A DNA stretch of 64,000 nt, from contig OZ244066.1 in NCBI GenBank assembly GCA_965215545.1, forward strand, positions 2,666,001-2,730,000, written 5' to 3'. The translations under genes were made by a program, and so were the position numbers. The DNA is from MPNP01 sp965215545 (GTDB lineage Bacteria > Pseudomonadota > Alphaproteobacteria > Rhodobacterales > Rhodobacteraceae). This document shows, in pieces, positions 25,044 through 34,411 of this stretch. Position 1 is the stretch's first letter, and the number at the start of each line of letters is the position of its first letter. The notes under the pieces are model-generated. The model worked only from the letters and a program-made list of their open reading frames with translations, did no database searches and had not been told where the DNA came from.

Positions 25044-25820
25044 ATGGAGTTTGAGACGATCACGGTCGCCACCAATGCGGGCGTTTCTGTCCTGACGCTC
25101 AACCGTCCCAAGGTCAGCAATGAGATGAGCACCGTCATGCGGGATGAAATTGCCCATGCCGCTCGCCATGTCCCCGAGGAGGGTCGGGTGCTGGTTCTCA
25201 CCGGGGCCGGGTCGACATTCTGTACCGGTCAAGACCTCGGGGACCGCCTCAATCTGGCCGAACCCGATTTTGAACGCATCATCCGCGATGAATACCTGCC
25301 GATGCTCAAGGCCCTGGCCAACTGCCCGCTGCCGACTCTGGCAGCGGTCAATGGTCCGGCCGCCGGAGCCGGTGCCAGCCTGGCACTGGCAGCGGATGTG
25401 GTCATTGCCACCGAGAGCGCCTATTTCCTGCAGGCCTTCACCCGGATTGGCCTGATTCCGGATGCCGGCGGCACCTGGCGACTGCCCAAGCAGGTGGGAC
25501 TCGCCCGGGCCATGGGCATCGCGCTCTTTTCCGACCGCATTCCAGCCAGACTCGCCTGTGAATGGGGCATGATCTGGGAAGCGGTTCCCGATGAGTCCTT
25601 TGCCGACCACTGGCAGGGCCGGGCCCGGCAACTCGCCAGCGGGCCCACCCAATCATTCCTCAGGGTCCGGGAAGCCATCATGGCATCCTATGGCAATGAT
25701 TACATGCACCAGCTCGAGATCGAGGCCCGCCTGCAGGGCGAATCCGGCAAGACCCGGGATTTCAAGGAAGGAATCCTGGCCTTCACCCAGAACCGCCAGC
25801 CCAGTTTCGAGGGCCGCTGA
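25044..25820 (+). CDS. Enoyl-CoA hydratase/isomerase family protein, PaaG-like
   Basis: Crotonase-fold protein of 258 residues. Motifs are LTLNRPKVSNEMS, FCTGQDLGDRL and AAVNGPAAGAGASLALAADV (oxyanion hole), then FTRIGLIPDAGGTWRLPKQVG with the Asp used by PaaG-type isomerases. This points to PaaG-like ring-epoxide isomerase or a related acyl-CoA hydratase; no other phenylacetate genes are near. It follows ccmH by about 30 bases but is probably unrelated in function. Confidence 0.85.
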   Translation: MEFETITVATNAGVSVLTLNRPKVSNEMSTVMRDEIAHAARHVPEEGRVLVLTGAGSTFCTGQDLGDRLNLAEPDFERIIRDEYLPMLKALANCPLPTLAAVNGPAAGAGASLALAADVVIATESAYFLQAFTRIGLIPDAGGTWRLPKQVGLARAMGIALFSDRIPARLACEWGMIWEAVPDESFADHWQGRARQLASGPTQSFLRVREAIMASYGNDYMHQLEIEARLQGESGKTRDFKEGILAFTQNRQPSFEGR

Positions 25821-26309
25821 GCACCACCGGGGCCCGGCAACCTTGCAATTCAACGTCACCGGGGCGTTCCCAGATCATGGACGACATCGGATTCCGGGAG
25901 TGTTTTTCAGCGGATCGCAGGATCCCCCGGTTTCCGTGCCGATGCGATTTCCCAGCACGGATGACAATTGTCGGGAACGACCAGCAATGCACGGGAGGCA
26001 GAGAGCAGGAACACCATCAGGACGACGAACAGATTTGCAGCGGCGTCTCCACATCCGGAAGCGGCCGAAGATTTTCGAGGCATGGGAACGGTACGTTCCT
26101 GACAGGAATCTTTGCCACCCCACTTTCGTGGGGTGGAGTGGACGGTTTCGGGACAGGACTCCACGGAAACCGTCTCCGGAAGGGATCATGATCTCTTCGT
26201 TGGGACCAACCCATCTGGGCCTCTGCCCCATGCCCGCATTCTGTGGTACAGTCGCGCCACGGCACGGAGAGAACAACCTCCACTTCATCGCCAACCACGA
26301 AAGGCCAGC
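25821..26309. other. Intergenic stretch with a hairpin
   Basis: 489 bases with no convincing gene. A perfect hairpin CCACCCCAC-TTTC-GTGGGGTGG lies at 26115-26136. Close behind, GACGGTTTC is repeated inverted as GAAACCGTC within about 30 bases. These may be transcript structures before the AAA-ATPase gene or a worn mobile fragment. Confidence 0.4.
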
Positions 26310-27878
26310 ATGACCCGCAAGTCTCTACCCATCGGCATCCAGGACTTCCCGACCATCCGGCGTGAGGACTTCTACTACGTCGACAAGACCCCACTGATCC
26401 GGCAACTCGTGGAGGAGGGGCGCCACTACTTCCTCGCCCGTCCCCGCCGCTTCGGCAAGAGTCTGCTGGTCGACACGATCAAGGCCCTCTTCGAAGGTCA
26501 GGAGGCCCTGTTCCGGGGCCTCGCCATCCATGACCACTGGGACTGGTCGGTGACCCACCCGGTCCTGCGGCTCAGTTTCGATGGCAAGTCTGACGGACCG
26601 GATGAGATTGAAAGGGACATCATCGACCAGCTGGAGGTCATCGAGCGGACCGCCGGATTGGATCTGGTGCCCAGTGCGGGTGGCGCAACCGGACGCCTGC
26701 AAACCCTTCTCTACCACCTCCACCATGCCACCGGCCAGCGCGTCGTGGTCCTCGTCGACGCCTACGACACGCCCATCCTCGATGCCCTCCACGATCCGGC
26801 CCGGGCCCGGGCCAACCGCGACCATCTTTGGGGCCTCTATGGCCTCATCAAGGGTGCTGCCGAACACACCCGCTTCGTCCTGGTCACCGGCATCAGCATG
26901 CTCTCCAGGGGCAGCCTGTTCTCGGGGTTCAACAACCTCAACGACATCAGTCTCGATCCCCGCTACGCCACCCTCTGTGGCTACACCGAGGCCGAACTCG
27001 ACACCGTCTTTGCCCCCGAACTCGCCGGCCTCGACCGGGAGGCCATCCGCAGCTGGTACAATGGGTACAACTGGCGGGGCGAGGAGCGCCTCTACAATCC
27101 CGTCGATGTGCTGTTGCTCCTGCGCACTCGGGACTTCCGCCCCCACTGGTTCGAGATCGGCACACCGTCCGTCCTGTTCGAGACGCTCAAGGCCCGGTCG
27201 ATCGGCCTGGCCGAGCTGGCGGGATGCCGGGTCGACGAATCATTGATCACCCGGTTCGATATCGATGCCATCAGTGCCGAGGCGTTGCTGTTCCAGACCG
27301 GCTACCTGACCATCGCGGACAAACAGGGTGATGGCTTCGACACCCTCTATACACTCGACTGCCCCAATCAGGCGGTCACGCTCAGCCTGAACGATCAGCT
27401 GCTGGCCGCCCTGAGCCCGCAGGACCAGGTGCCCCCGGACGAGGGCAAGGCCCTGCGTGATCAGCTTGAGGCCAACGACTTCACAGGCTTTGCCGCCACC
27501 CTCAAGGCCTGGCTGGCCCGCATTCCCTACCAGTGGCACGCCACGGGGGATCTGGCCCGCAACGAGGCCTGGTCTGCCAGTCTCCTGTACATGGCCTTGC
27601 GGTCCATCGGTGTCGATGTGCGCAGTGAAGCGACCACCAGCCGCGCCCGGGCCAACCTGGTGGTCGCGCTCGGGGCGCAGGTGTTCGTGCTGGAATTCAA
27701 GATGGCGGACAACCCCGGGGATACCGAGACGGCGCTTGAGGCTGCCTTCACCCAGATGCGGGCACGGGGCTATGCTGACACCCATCACGGCAAGACCGTC
27801 CATCTCGTTGCCATTGCCTGTGGACGGGAAGTGCACAACCTCCTGGAGGTGCGGGCGGAGCCGGCTGCCATCGACTGA
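26310..27878 (+). CDS. AAA-ATPase-like / PD-(D/E)XK nuclease-family protein with altered active sites
   Basis: A 522-residue protein of the AAA-ATPase-like (PF09820-type) plus C-terminal PDDEXK_9 (PF08011-type) architecture, function unknown, often in multi-copy families. It opens with the hallmark KSLPIGIQDFPTIRREDFYY; VDKTPLIRQL and the P-loop RPRRFGKS (residues ~44-51) follow. The Walker B region reads VVVLVDAYDTPI where the family has VDEYD, so the catalytic Glu is replaced by Ala. In the C-terminal domain RARANLVVALG precedes FVLEFKM, with Asn where the family's first Asp is expected. The fold is kept but both activities look compromised. ATG 26310 is the family start. Confidence 0.85.
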   Translation: MTRKSLPIGIQDFPTIRREDFYYVDKTPLIRQLVEEGRHYFLARPRRFGKSLLVDTIKALFEGQEALFRGLAIHDHWDWSVTHPVLRLSFDGKSDGPDEIERDIIDQLEVIERTAGLDLVPSAGGATGRLQTLLYHLHHATGQRVVVLVDAYDTPILDALHDPARARANRDHLWGLYGLIKGAAEHTRFVLVTGISMLSRGSLFSGFNNLNDISLDPRYATLCGYTEAELDTVFAPELAGLDREAIRSWYNGYNWRGEERLYNPVDVLLLLRTRDFRPHWFEIGTPSVLFETLKARSIGLAELAGCRVDESLITRFDIDAISAEALLFQTGYLTIADKQGDGFDTLYTLDCPNQAVTLSLNDQLLAALSPQDQVPPDEGKALRDQLEANDFTGFAATLKAWLARIPYQWHATGDLARNEAWSASLLYMALRSIGVDVRSEATTSRARANLVVALGAQVFVLEFKMADNPGDTETALEAAFTQMRARGYADTHHGKTVHLVAIACGREVHNLLEVRAEPAAID

Positions 27879-28062
27879 TGGGGGCAGAGCCGGGCCATCG
27901 GGTCCTGGATCTCCAGCCTCGGGGGCAGGGAAGGCGGGTTGGGGATTTTGGCTTGGCTTGGACCCAGGTCCACGGATGCCGCCCGGCTTCCGGGTGTTTG
28001 GAGCGGCAAATCTGTCCGCATACGTATCGTTTTGGTGACTTTGGTGGGGCAGGGAGGTGCTC

Positions 28063-28989
28063 ATGCGCAATGAAAGAACAACAGAAGAAGTGGCTCTCGG
28101 TATCCGTCGACGTGTGTTCGAACATGCGATACGCAACAATGGCGGCTATCTGAGTCAGGCATGTTCCGCTGCCGAGCAACTTGCCTGGCTCTACAATGAG
28201 GAGCTGAAACTGGGTGATTCAACGCTCCCGATGATTCCAGAACCATTTGGAGGCGTGCCGTCCCCCCTGAACGCCGAATACCGCACTGGTGCCGGGTACA
28301 ATGGACCGTTCGAGCCGCATTTTGACCGCCTGATCATCGCTCCGGCGCACTATGCACTCGTTGCCTATGCGACCCTCATCGAGGTTGGACGTCTGGCACC
28401 TGAAGGCCTGGAGATGTTCAACAGGGACGGATCCTCGGTCGAGATGATCGGAGCGGAACATTCCCCCGGAATGGAAGTTCACAACGGCACTCTGGGGATC
28501 GGGTTGTCAACGGCTTCCGGTCTCGCCTACGGTCGGAAATTGCGAGGCGAGCCTGGCCGCAACTGGGTCTTCATGTCGGATGGCGAAGTCCAGGAAGGTC
28601 AGACATGGGAAGCTGTCCAGGCGTGCGCCCACCACGGTATTGAGAATGTGATGGCCATCATGGATGTGAACAACCAGCAATGTGATGGCGCGATGGCGAG
28701 CGTCATGAATGTGGGTGATATCCGTACCAAATTTATCAGTTTCGGCGCAACTTGCGTGGAAATCGATGGCCACGACCTTGGTGCCATGCGCGATGCCGTG
28801 AACGAGCCGCACGCAGGGAAGCCCCTGATCATCCTGGCGCGCACCAGCCCATTCCGAACCATGTCAATCCTGAAGGAACGCTTCCCGCAACTGCACTATG
28901 TTCGCTTCAGGAACGAAGAAGATCGTGCCCGATGCAACGCATCCATTGCCGCCGATCTGGGCATTGATCCTGTCGATTACGCGCACTGA
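28063..28989 (+). CDS. Transketolase, N-terminal subunit
   Basis: The thiamine-pyrophosphate-binding half of a split transketolase, 308 residues. The TPP/Mg motif is seen as FMSDGEVQEGQTWEAVQAC then IMDVNNQQ; GAEHSPGMEVHNGTLGIGLS is the conserved active-site stretch. With the next gene it should move two-carbon units between ketose and aldose phosphates. ATG 28063 has a GGGAGG ribosome-binding site five bases upstream. First gene of a five-gene sugar operon visibly less GC-rich than its neighbours. Confidence 0.92.
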   Translation: MRNERTTEEVALGIRRRVFEHAIRNNGGYLSQACSAAEQLAWLYNEELKLGDSTLPMIPEPFGGVPSPLNAEYRTGAGYNGPFEPHFDRLIIAPAHYALVAYATLIEVGRLAPEGLEMFNRDGSSVEMIGAEHSPGMEVHNGTLGIGLSTASGLAYGRKLRGEPGRNWVFMSDGEVQEGQTWEAVQACAHHGIENVMAIMDVNNQQCDGAMASVMNVGDIRTKFISFGATCVEIDGHDLGAMRDAVNEPHAGKPLIILARTSPFRTMSILKERFPQLHYVRFRNEEDRARCNASIAADLGIDPVDYAH

Positions 28990-29000
28990 TGGAGAGCTGA

Positions 29001-30005
29001 ATGGTCGAAATGGTTTTCCGCCCCTATGCCAGCGCCTTTGAAAGATTTGCCGCCGGCAATCCTGACATTCTTTGCCTCTCGGCAGACCTGACTTCATCTT
29101 GCGAAATCGACGGGTTTCGCGACCGGCATCCCGATCAGTTTCTGTCGCTTGGAATGGCCGAACAGAACATGATCAGTTTTGCAGGTGGTCTGGGACTCGC
29201 AGGTTTCCGCCCGTTCATTCATACTTTCGGCGTCTTCATGTATCGTCGACCCCATGATCAGCTTATCGCCTCAGTCGCCTATCCTCGCCGGAGAGTCCGC
29301 CTGATGGGCTTCCTGCCCGGCATCACCACCCCGGGCGGCATGACGCATCAATCGATTGAGGATATCAGCGTCATGCGATCAATCCCGAACATGACCATCC
29401 TCGAAACGGGTGACGCCACCGAGGTCGAGAGTGTCTGCGCGGCGGCCGACAGCATTGACGGACCCGTATGGTGCCGCATTCTCCGCGGATCCGTACCGCG
29501 CCTCTTCGATACCCCGATCAGGGTTGGGGAAATCAGGGAGCTGTCCCGGGGTGATGACGTTCTGATTGTAACATCAGGCATCTGCACGGAGGAAGCTCTG
29601 CGCGCCCGGGCCGCCTTTGCCGAAGCGGGGGTCTCCATTCGTCACCTGCATCTGCATACGATCAAACCATTTGATGCCAGGGCGCTGCTTGACCACATTG
29701 GCAGCGTGAAACATGGAGTGGTCACCCTGGAAAACCACGTCACGGAGGGCGGTGTGGGATCGCTCGTTGCCGAGACCATGGCGGATGCGGGGGCCGGGAA
29801 ACGCTTGATTCGTCTTGGATTGAAAGACACTTATGCCCACGGAGGGTCGCGCCCCTATTTGATGAAGTATTACGGGCTCGACGCTTCGGCACTGGTCCGC
29901 AGTATCGAGGACCTCATGAAGCAGGACTTCGACATTACCGAGGATGATCTTGCAGCAGTGCGATTCGACGATGTCCACTCGCTGGTGAAAGCCGAGGCAC
30001 TTTGA
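29001..30005 (+). CDS. Transketolase, C-terminal subunit
   Basis: Pyrimidine-binding and C-terminal domains of the split transketolase, 334 residues. Landmarks: SLGMAEQNMISFAGGLGLAG (the catalytic Glu that activates TPP), FGVFMYRRPHDQLIASVAYP, GITTPGGMTHQSIEDIS and a C-terminal domain with ENHVTEGGVGSLVAE. It begins 11 bases after the N-terminal subunit's stop, so the two are co-expressed. Related split enzymes also serve as DXP synthase-like or sugar-specific transketolases. Confidence 0.92.
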   Translation: MVEMVFRPYASAFERFAAGNPDILCLSADLTSSCEIDGFRDRHPDQFLSLGMAEQNMISFAGGLGLAGFRPFIHTFGVFMYRRPHDQLIASVAYPRRRVRLMGFLPGITTPGGMTHQSIEDISVMRSIPNMTILETGDATEVESVCAAADSIDGPVWCRILRGSVPRLFDTPIRVGEIRELSRGDDVLIVTSGICTEEALRARAAFAEAGVSIRHLHLHTIKPFDARALLDHIGSVKHGVVTLENHVTEGGVGSLVAETMADAGAGKRLIRLGLKDTYAHGGSRPYLMKYYGLDASALVRSIEDLMKQDFDITEDDLAAVRFDDVHSLVKAEAL

Positions 30006-30142
30006 AAACTGATGACACGACACAATTGCTTGATTTGCAAGGAACTTATGTCCTCCGTGCTCTGAGGTGCCATGGTAACCAATCATGCAACTCTGCCCTG
30101 TGACACCGTCGATTGATGTCTGGCAAGGAATGGGAGAGTGAC

Positions 30143-31642
30143 GTGTCCGAAGCCTGGCTCGGCCTTGATGTTGGGACAACGGCTGTCAAGGCAGCCGCCT
30201 ACACGCAGGACGGAAACATCATCGCTTCAGAAGAAGTCCCTTCGAAAGTGCTTCGCGGGCCCGATGGCGCCAATGAGCAGGACATGGAAGAGGTTTGGGT
30301 GAATGTCGTGCAATGCCTTGCTTCGGTCAATTCCCAATGCGATGCGTACAGGTTTGTGAGTCTTGGGATCGCCGCGCAGGGCGATGGATGCTGGGCCCTT
30401 GACGTCGATGGAGCACCCGTTCGTAACGCAATCCTTTGGTCTGACATGCGGAAAGAGGCGGTTGTGGATCTCGCGAAACTCGATGCGTCCGGTGCAGTGA
30501 AGGCCGTTGGCCGGGGATGCCACACGGCACTCTGGCCAGGAACGTCGGCGATCGGCTGGCGGTGGATGCGCAATCATGATCACGCCGCCGCCGCCAAGAC
30601 CGCGCATGTCGTGACCTGCGGTGATTTTGTCGGCAAGCGGCTTACCGGAGAAATCGGGACCGATTTCTCAAACGCCACGATCCCGTTTTTTGACCTTGAC
30701 GCGGGTACGTATGGCGATTCGCTTTCACATCTTCAGTGTGAGGATTTGCGCACGCGTCTCCCGGAACCACGCCTGGCAACGGAAATCCTGGGCCAGGTCA
30801 CGAAGCAGACCGCTCGGGAGACGGGACTGCCAACCGGTTTGCCCGTGTCGGTGCCGACCCTGGATCTGGGGGCGATGATTGTGGGCATGGGATTGTCGGC
30901 ACCGGGTGACATGATGATGATCATGGGGACAACTGCCGTCGTCAACATTCTGACCGACACGATCTTGCCTACCGACACGCCACTTGCCGCGACGGTGATG
31001 CACCCGACCGAAAACATGCTGATCAGGGTCCTGGCACCCTCGACAGGGGCTGCCGCACTCGACTGGTTTGCAGACTTGCATCCTCAGAGTTTGGGCGGGG
31101 ACACGGCAAGCATGATCGCTGAAAAATTGAACACACTGGTGACTGATGTGCCGATCGGGGCAAACGGCGTGACGTTCCTTCCGTACCTGAACGGAGAGCG
31201 TGCACCATTTGTTGACCCGAATATCCGAGCCGGTTTCCTCGGAATGTCAGCCAGTACAACGCAGGCGGACCTCGGCCGTGCGGTGATGGAGGGTACGGCA
31301 TTCAGCCTCCGGCACTGCTGCCTGAGCGAAGGTGGGTTGCCGACGGTACCGGTGCATCTTGCCGGCGGGGGTGCCCGGAGTGCTGTCTGGTGTCAGATCA
31401 TCGCGGAAGTCATCGGGCAGGATGTGCTTGTCAACGCAACGTCTGATCTCGGTCTCTGGGGCGCGGCCTGCATCGGTGCGGCAGCGACGACAGGCAAGGA
31501 CCCTGTCGATCTTGCCAAACGAGACCAGGGCACCATCCGGTTCACGAGCCATCAGGACAACCACACCGCCTACGGTGCGGTGTTTGATCGGTTTCAAACT
31601 CTCTCAAATGCGCTGCGGGCGCTTTCGCCGGGGCACGGTTGA
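30143..31642 (+). CDS. FGGY-family carbohydrate kinase
   Basis: ATP-dependent sugar kinase of about 499 residues (xylulokinase/ribulokinase/erythritol-kinase superfamily). The first phosphate motif is WLGLDVGTTAVKAAAYTQDG; the substrate-binding stretch GIAAQGDGCWALD follows. The second half has MIMGTTAVVNI, FLPYLNGERAPFVDPNIRAGF and the adenosine motif VHLAGGGARSAVWCQIIAEV. The start is uncertain: GTG 30143 has GGGAGAG just upstream, while ATG 30116 would add nine residues. Being between transketolase and an L-ribulose-5-phosphate epimerase-like gene, it likely makes a ketopentose phosphate. Confidence 0.88.
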   Translation: MSEAWLGLDVGTTAVKAAAYTQDGNIIASEEVPSKVLRGPDGANEQDMEEVWVNVVQCLASVNSQCDAYRFVSLGIAAQGDGCWALDVDGAPVRNAILWSDMRKEAVVDLAKLDASGAVKAVGRGCHTALWPGTSAIGWRWMRNHDHAAAAKTAHVVTCGDFVGKRLTGEIGTDFSNATIPFFDLDAGTYGDSLSHLQCEDLRTRLPEPRLATEILGQVTKQTARETGLPTGLPVSVPTLDLGAMIVGMGLSAPGDMMMIMGTTAVVNILTDTILPTDTPLAATVMHPTENMLIRVLAPSTGAAALDWFADLHPQSLGGDTASMIAEKLNTLVTDVPIGANGVTFLPYLNGERAPFVDPNIRAGFLGMSASTTQADLGRAVMEGTAFSLRHCCLSEGGLPTVPVHLAGGGARSAVWCQIIAEVIGQDVLVNATSDLGLWGAACIGAAATTGKDPVDLAKRDQGTIRFTSHQDNHTAYGAVFDRFQTLSNALRALSPGHG

Positions 31643-31644
31643 AC

Positions 31645-32688
31645 ATGACCAGCATGATGCACGCGGCCGTGCAGTACGCAATCGATGACATTCGTCTTGA
31701 AAAACGACCTGTTCCGGCGGTGGGTCCGGGCGAGATGCTCTTGAAGACCCGTGCGTGTGGCCTCTGCGGCAGCGAGACGATGGCCTGGTACAAGACCCAG
31801 CCCAAGGTGCTCGGACACGAGACTAGCGGAGAGGTTGTCGAGGTGGGGACCAATGTCACGGACTACAGGATCGGCGATCGGGTCTTTGTCAATCACCATG
31901 TCGGCCGGATCGACAGTCATCTCAGCCGTCGCGGACATTTCACGCGTGACCCTTTCTACAAGGCCACGCACCTGGATCCAGGTGGGGTCTGTGAGTATTT
32001 CAAGGTCACGGCGCACCATCTCGCGATGGACACCCATAAATTGCCGGACAGCATCACGGACGAGGAAGCCACGACCATTGAACCCTGGTCATGCGTTCTG
32101 TCCGGCCTGAAGGTTTGTCACATTCAACCGGGCGACACGGTTGCTGTGGTTGGTTCCGGCTTCATGGGCCAGGGATTTATCCACCTCGCCCCCCTCTTCG
32201 GTGCAGGCAAGATCGCTGCCCTTGACTTTTCCGACTGGCGGCTTGGCAAGGCTCGACATTTCGGTGCGACCCACACGATCAACCCGAAGAAGGAGGACGC
32301 GGTCGAGGCCATGCGGTCACTCAACAGTGGGCGTCTGGCCGACACGGTGATCGTGACGGCCCCATTCCCCTCCGCCTGGGAGCAGGCGGTGGCACTGGTC
32401 GAGGTGGGCGGCTGCCTGCATCTTGGAGCACCACTGCCACCTGCAACCGATTGGGTTCAGGACGGACACAGAGCCTACTTCGACCAGATCACGATCACGT
32501 CGCGATACTCCTCGGACCATACGGATACATACAGCTACATTCGTCTCCTCGAAGCCGGGCGTGTCAAGGCACGGGACGCGATATCCCATCGCTTCGACAT
32601 CGCGGACTGCGCCGAAGCGTTCCAACTGTTGGTCAAGGGTGACAGGTCCTTGAAGATCATTGTCTACCCCCATGGAGTCCCCGGGTGA
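31645..32688 (+). CDS. Zinc-type medium-chain alcohol/polyol dehydrogenase
   Basis: NAD(P)-dependent medium-chain dehydrogenase of about 347 residues. The catalytic-zinc segment ACGLCGSETMAWY and KVLGHETSGEVVEVG are clear, and the Rossmann motif is VAVVGSGFMGQGFIHLA. The four-Cys structural zinc lobe of many members is absent: the stretch reads VNHHVGRIDSHLSRRGHF. This resembles sorbitol/threonine-type relatives that oxidise a sugar alcohol to a ketose. It starts at ATG 31645, three bases after the kinase stop; ATG 31654 is possible. Its stop overlaps the next start (TGATG). Confidence 0.87.
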   Translation: MTSMMHAAVQYAIDDIRLEKRPVPAVGPGEMLLKTRACGLCGSETMAWYKTQPKVLGHETSGEVVEVGTNVTDYRIGDRVFVNHHVGRIDSHLSRRGHFTRDPFYKATHLDPGGVCEYFKVTAHHLAMDTHKLPDSITDEEATTIEPWSCVLSGLKVCHIQPGDTVAVVGSGFMGQGFIHLAPLFGAGKIAALDFSDWRLGKARHFGATHTINPKKEDAVEAMRSLNSGRLADTVIVTAPFPSAWEQAVALVEVGGCLHLGAPLPPATDWVQDGHRAYFDQITITSRYSSDHTDTYSYIRLLEAGRVKARDAISHRFDIADCAEAFQLLVKGDRSLKIIVYPHGVPG

Positions 32689-33353
32689 TGCTGGAAGAAC
32701 TCAAGGGCGAGGTTTGCGAACAGAACCATGAGCTCCCTCGCAACAATCTGGTTGTCGGTTCAGGCGGCAACGTCTCTGCACGCGATCCTGACACGGGTCT
32801 TGTGGTCATCAAACCTTCCGGGGTCAGGTTCGCTCATCTGACACCCGAGATGATGGCTGTCGTCGATCTGAACGGCCAGGTTGTCGAGGGCGGGATGAAA
32901 CCATCGGTGGATACAGGTGTGCATTTATACATCTACCGCCATCGCGACGACGTTTTCGGCATTACCCACACACATTCGCCTTATGCGAGCAGTTTTGCGG
33001 CGCGCGGCGAGCGTATTCCAGCCGTCTTGACACCAATTACCCATATCCTTGGGCGCGATGTGCCGTGTTCTCGCTATGCGACACCGGGTGAGGTCGAGAC
33101 AGGCATGGCTGTCCTCGACACTGCAGAGGGTGGGCACGCGGCGCTGGTCAAGGCCCACGGCGTTTTCACGATGGGCAATTCTGCAACCGAGGCCACAAAC
33201 ATCGCAATCTATCTGGAAGAAGCTGCCAGGATCACGCATCTGGCGATGATGCGTGGCCCGGTCGAGGAAATACCGCAGGAGGAAATCGATCGATGCCACA
33301 TGTGGTTTCGGAAGAACTATGGGCAGTCGGGTCAGAAAGACGTCAAATTCTAA
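32688..33353 (+). CDS. Class II aldolase/epimerase, AraD-like
   Basis: Zinc-dependent class II aldolase-fold enzyme of 221 residues, probably an L-ribulose-5-phosphate 4-epimerase or a related aldolase. Visible motifs are VVGSGGNVSARDPDTGLVVI, the IKPSGVRFAHL loop, the zinc ligands in ITHTHSPYASSFAARG and VKAHGVFTMGNSATEA. It overlaps the dehydrogenase stop and closes the operon. As an epimerase it would make D-xylulose-5-phosphate, the substrate of the transketolase encoded at the operon start. Confidence 0.88.
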   Translation: MLEELKGEVCEQNHELPRNNLVVGSGGNVSARDPDTGLVVIKPSGVRFAHLTPEMMAVVDLNGQVVEGGMKPSVDTGVHLYIYRHRDDVFGITHTHSPYASSFAARGERIPAVLTPITHILGRDVPCSRYATPGEVETGMAVLDTAEGGHAALVKAHGVFTMGNSATEATNIAIYLEEAARITHLAMMRGPVEEIPQEEIDRCHMWFRKNYGQSGQKDVKF

Positions 33354-33499
33354 GCCAGATTGGTCAGTTGGGGTGAAGGTACAAGGCATGAAGCCGTCCA
33401 TCTCAATTGAGCGTTGGTGCCTCTGTGGGGCAGGGGATGACCTGCCGATCGAGAACTTGTGCATGGAACGGGCCGGAGCTGACCATTGGGCCGGGCTGA

Positions 33500-34411
33500 C
33501 TATTCCCTGGACCTGTACGATCGGTGCATGGATTCCCTGAACATTCTTCGATACTCCATTCGCTCTGCATCAGTGACATCACGATCCAGACGCCTGCGGA
33601 GCCCGGCAAGGGCCGGGCGATCAATATCCGGATGGATGCGCCCGTTATTGGCCTTCATGTATCGGAGATGTTGATCGAGTTCGGGCGAACTCAACATGTG
33701 AATACGTGCATTGATCTCAGCAGCTGCAACCATTGAAAAACTGTGCGGAACCGTTGCCTTGCCATCGTCCTGACCAGCGTTGGTTTGAAGTTTGTCAATT
33801 GACGGGCGGGACCAATCCTCATCCCTCGATATGATTTTCAACACCTGCCCGACGATGACCCTGTCCCATTCACGGCATGTATCCGATTCCATCCTCAAGG
33901 CTGGTGACTGCGAGCCTTCCGCCGGTTTGATCCCGAGAAGATGGACACGAACACCGAATGTCTGGGCAACCTGGACGCCGATCTTGATGTCCCCGTCGCC
34001 AGACAGAATCAACGCATCGGTGATCGCACGGTTGCGAGCAAGATCAATCAGGTCGGTGACGATCAGTGCATCGACCTCCTTCTGCTCCCCTTTGCTGTTG
34101 ACCAGACCAAGCCGAAGTTTGGTATTCTCTGATTGTCCGATCAACTCCTGCGTTACGCTGAGTCGCCCGGATTGGAGCAAGCCATCGTACCAATATATCC
34201 GCAAAAGGCGGCCATGAGGAACAATCGTTCGGGCGCATGTCTCCAGACATTCAAGAGCTGGCCTTGGCTCGACCTGAATCCATTCACGTCCGAGCTTTTT
34301 GCCATGAAGGAGGGCAGAGCCTTGGGCATAGAGATAACCCGCATCCACGAACACGGCGACCTGCTGCAAAGCGGCTCTTTCCCCAACGACACTGGGGGTA
34401 CCCGAAGGCAC
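33500..34411 (-). CDS. NYN-domain (PIN-like) ribonuclease-family protein
   Basis: About 303 residues. The N-terminal ~170 form an NYN domain with the acidic residues of the PIN-like active site in place: VAVFVDAGYLYAQG, KEVDALIVTDLIDLARNRAI and ALILSGDGDIKIGVQVA. The C-terminal ~130 residues (DEDWSRPSIDKLQTN to RMFRESMHRSYRSRE) have no family I recognise. Bacterial NYN proteins act on RNA or are parts of defence or processing systems; no partner is evident. The start is uncertain: GTG 34411 lies inside a strong hairpin, and TTG 34369 is an alternative. Orientation is opposite to the preceding sugar operon. Confidence 0.83.
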   Translation of the reverse strand: MPSGTPSVVGERAALQQVAVFVDAGYLYAQGSALLHGKKLGREWIQVEPRPALECLETCARTIVPHGRLLRIYWYDGLLQSGRLSVTQELIGQSENTKLRLGLVNSKGEQKEVDALIVTDLIDLARNRAITDALILSGDGDIKIGVQVAQTFGVRVHLLGIKPAEGSQSPALRMESDTCREWDRVIVGQVLKIISRDEDWSRPSIDKLQTNAGQDDGKATVPHSFSMVAAAEINARIHMLSSPELDQHLRYMKANNGRIHPDIDRPALAGLRRRLDRDVTDAERMEYRRMFRESMHRSYRSRE

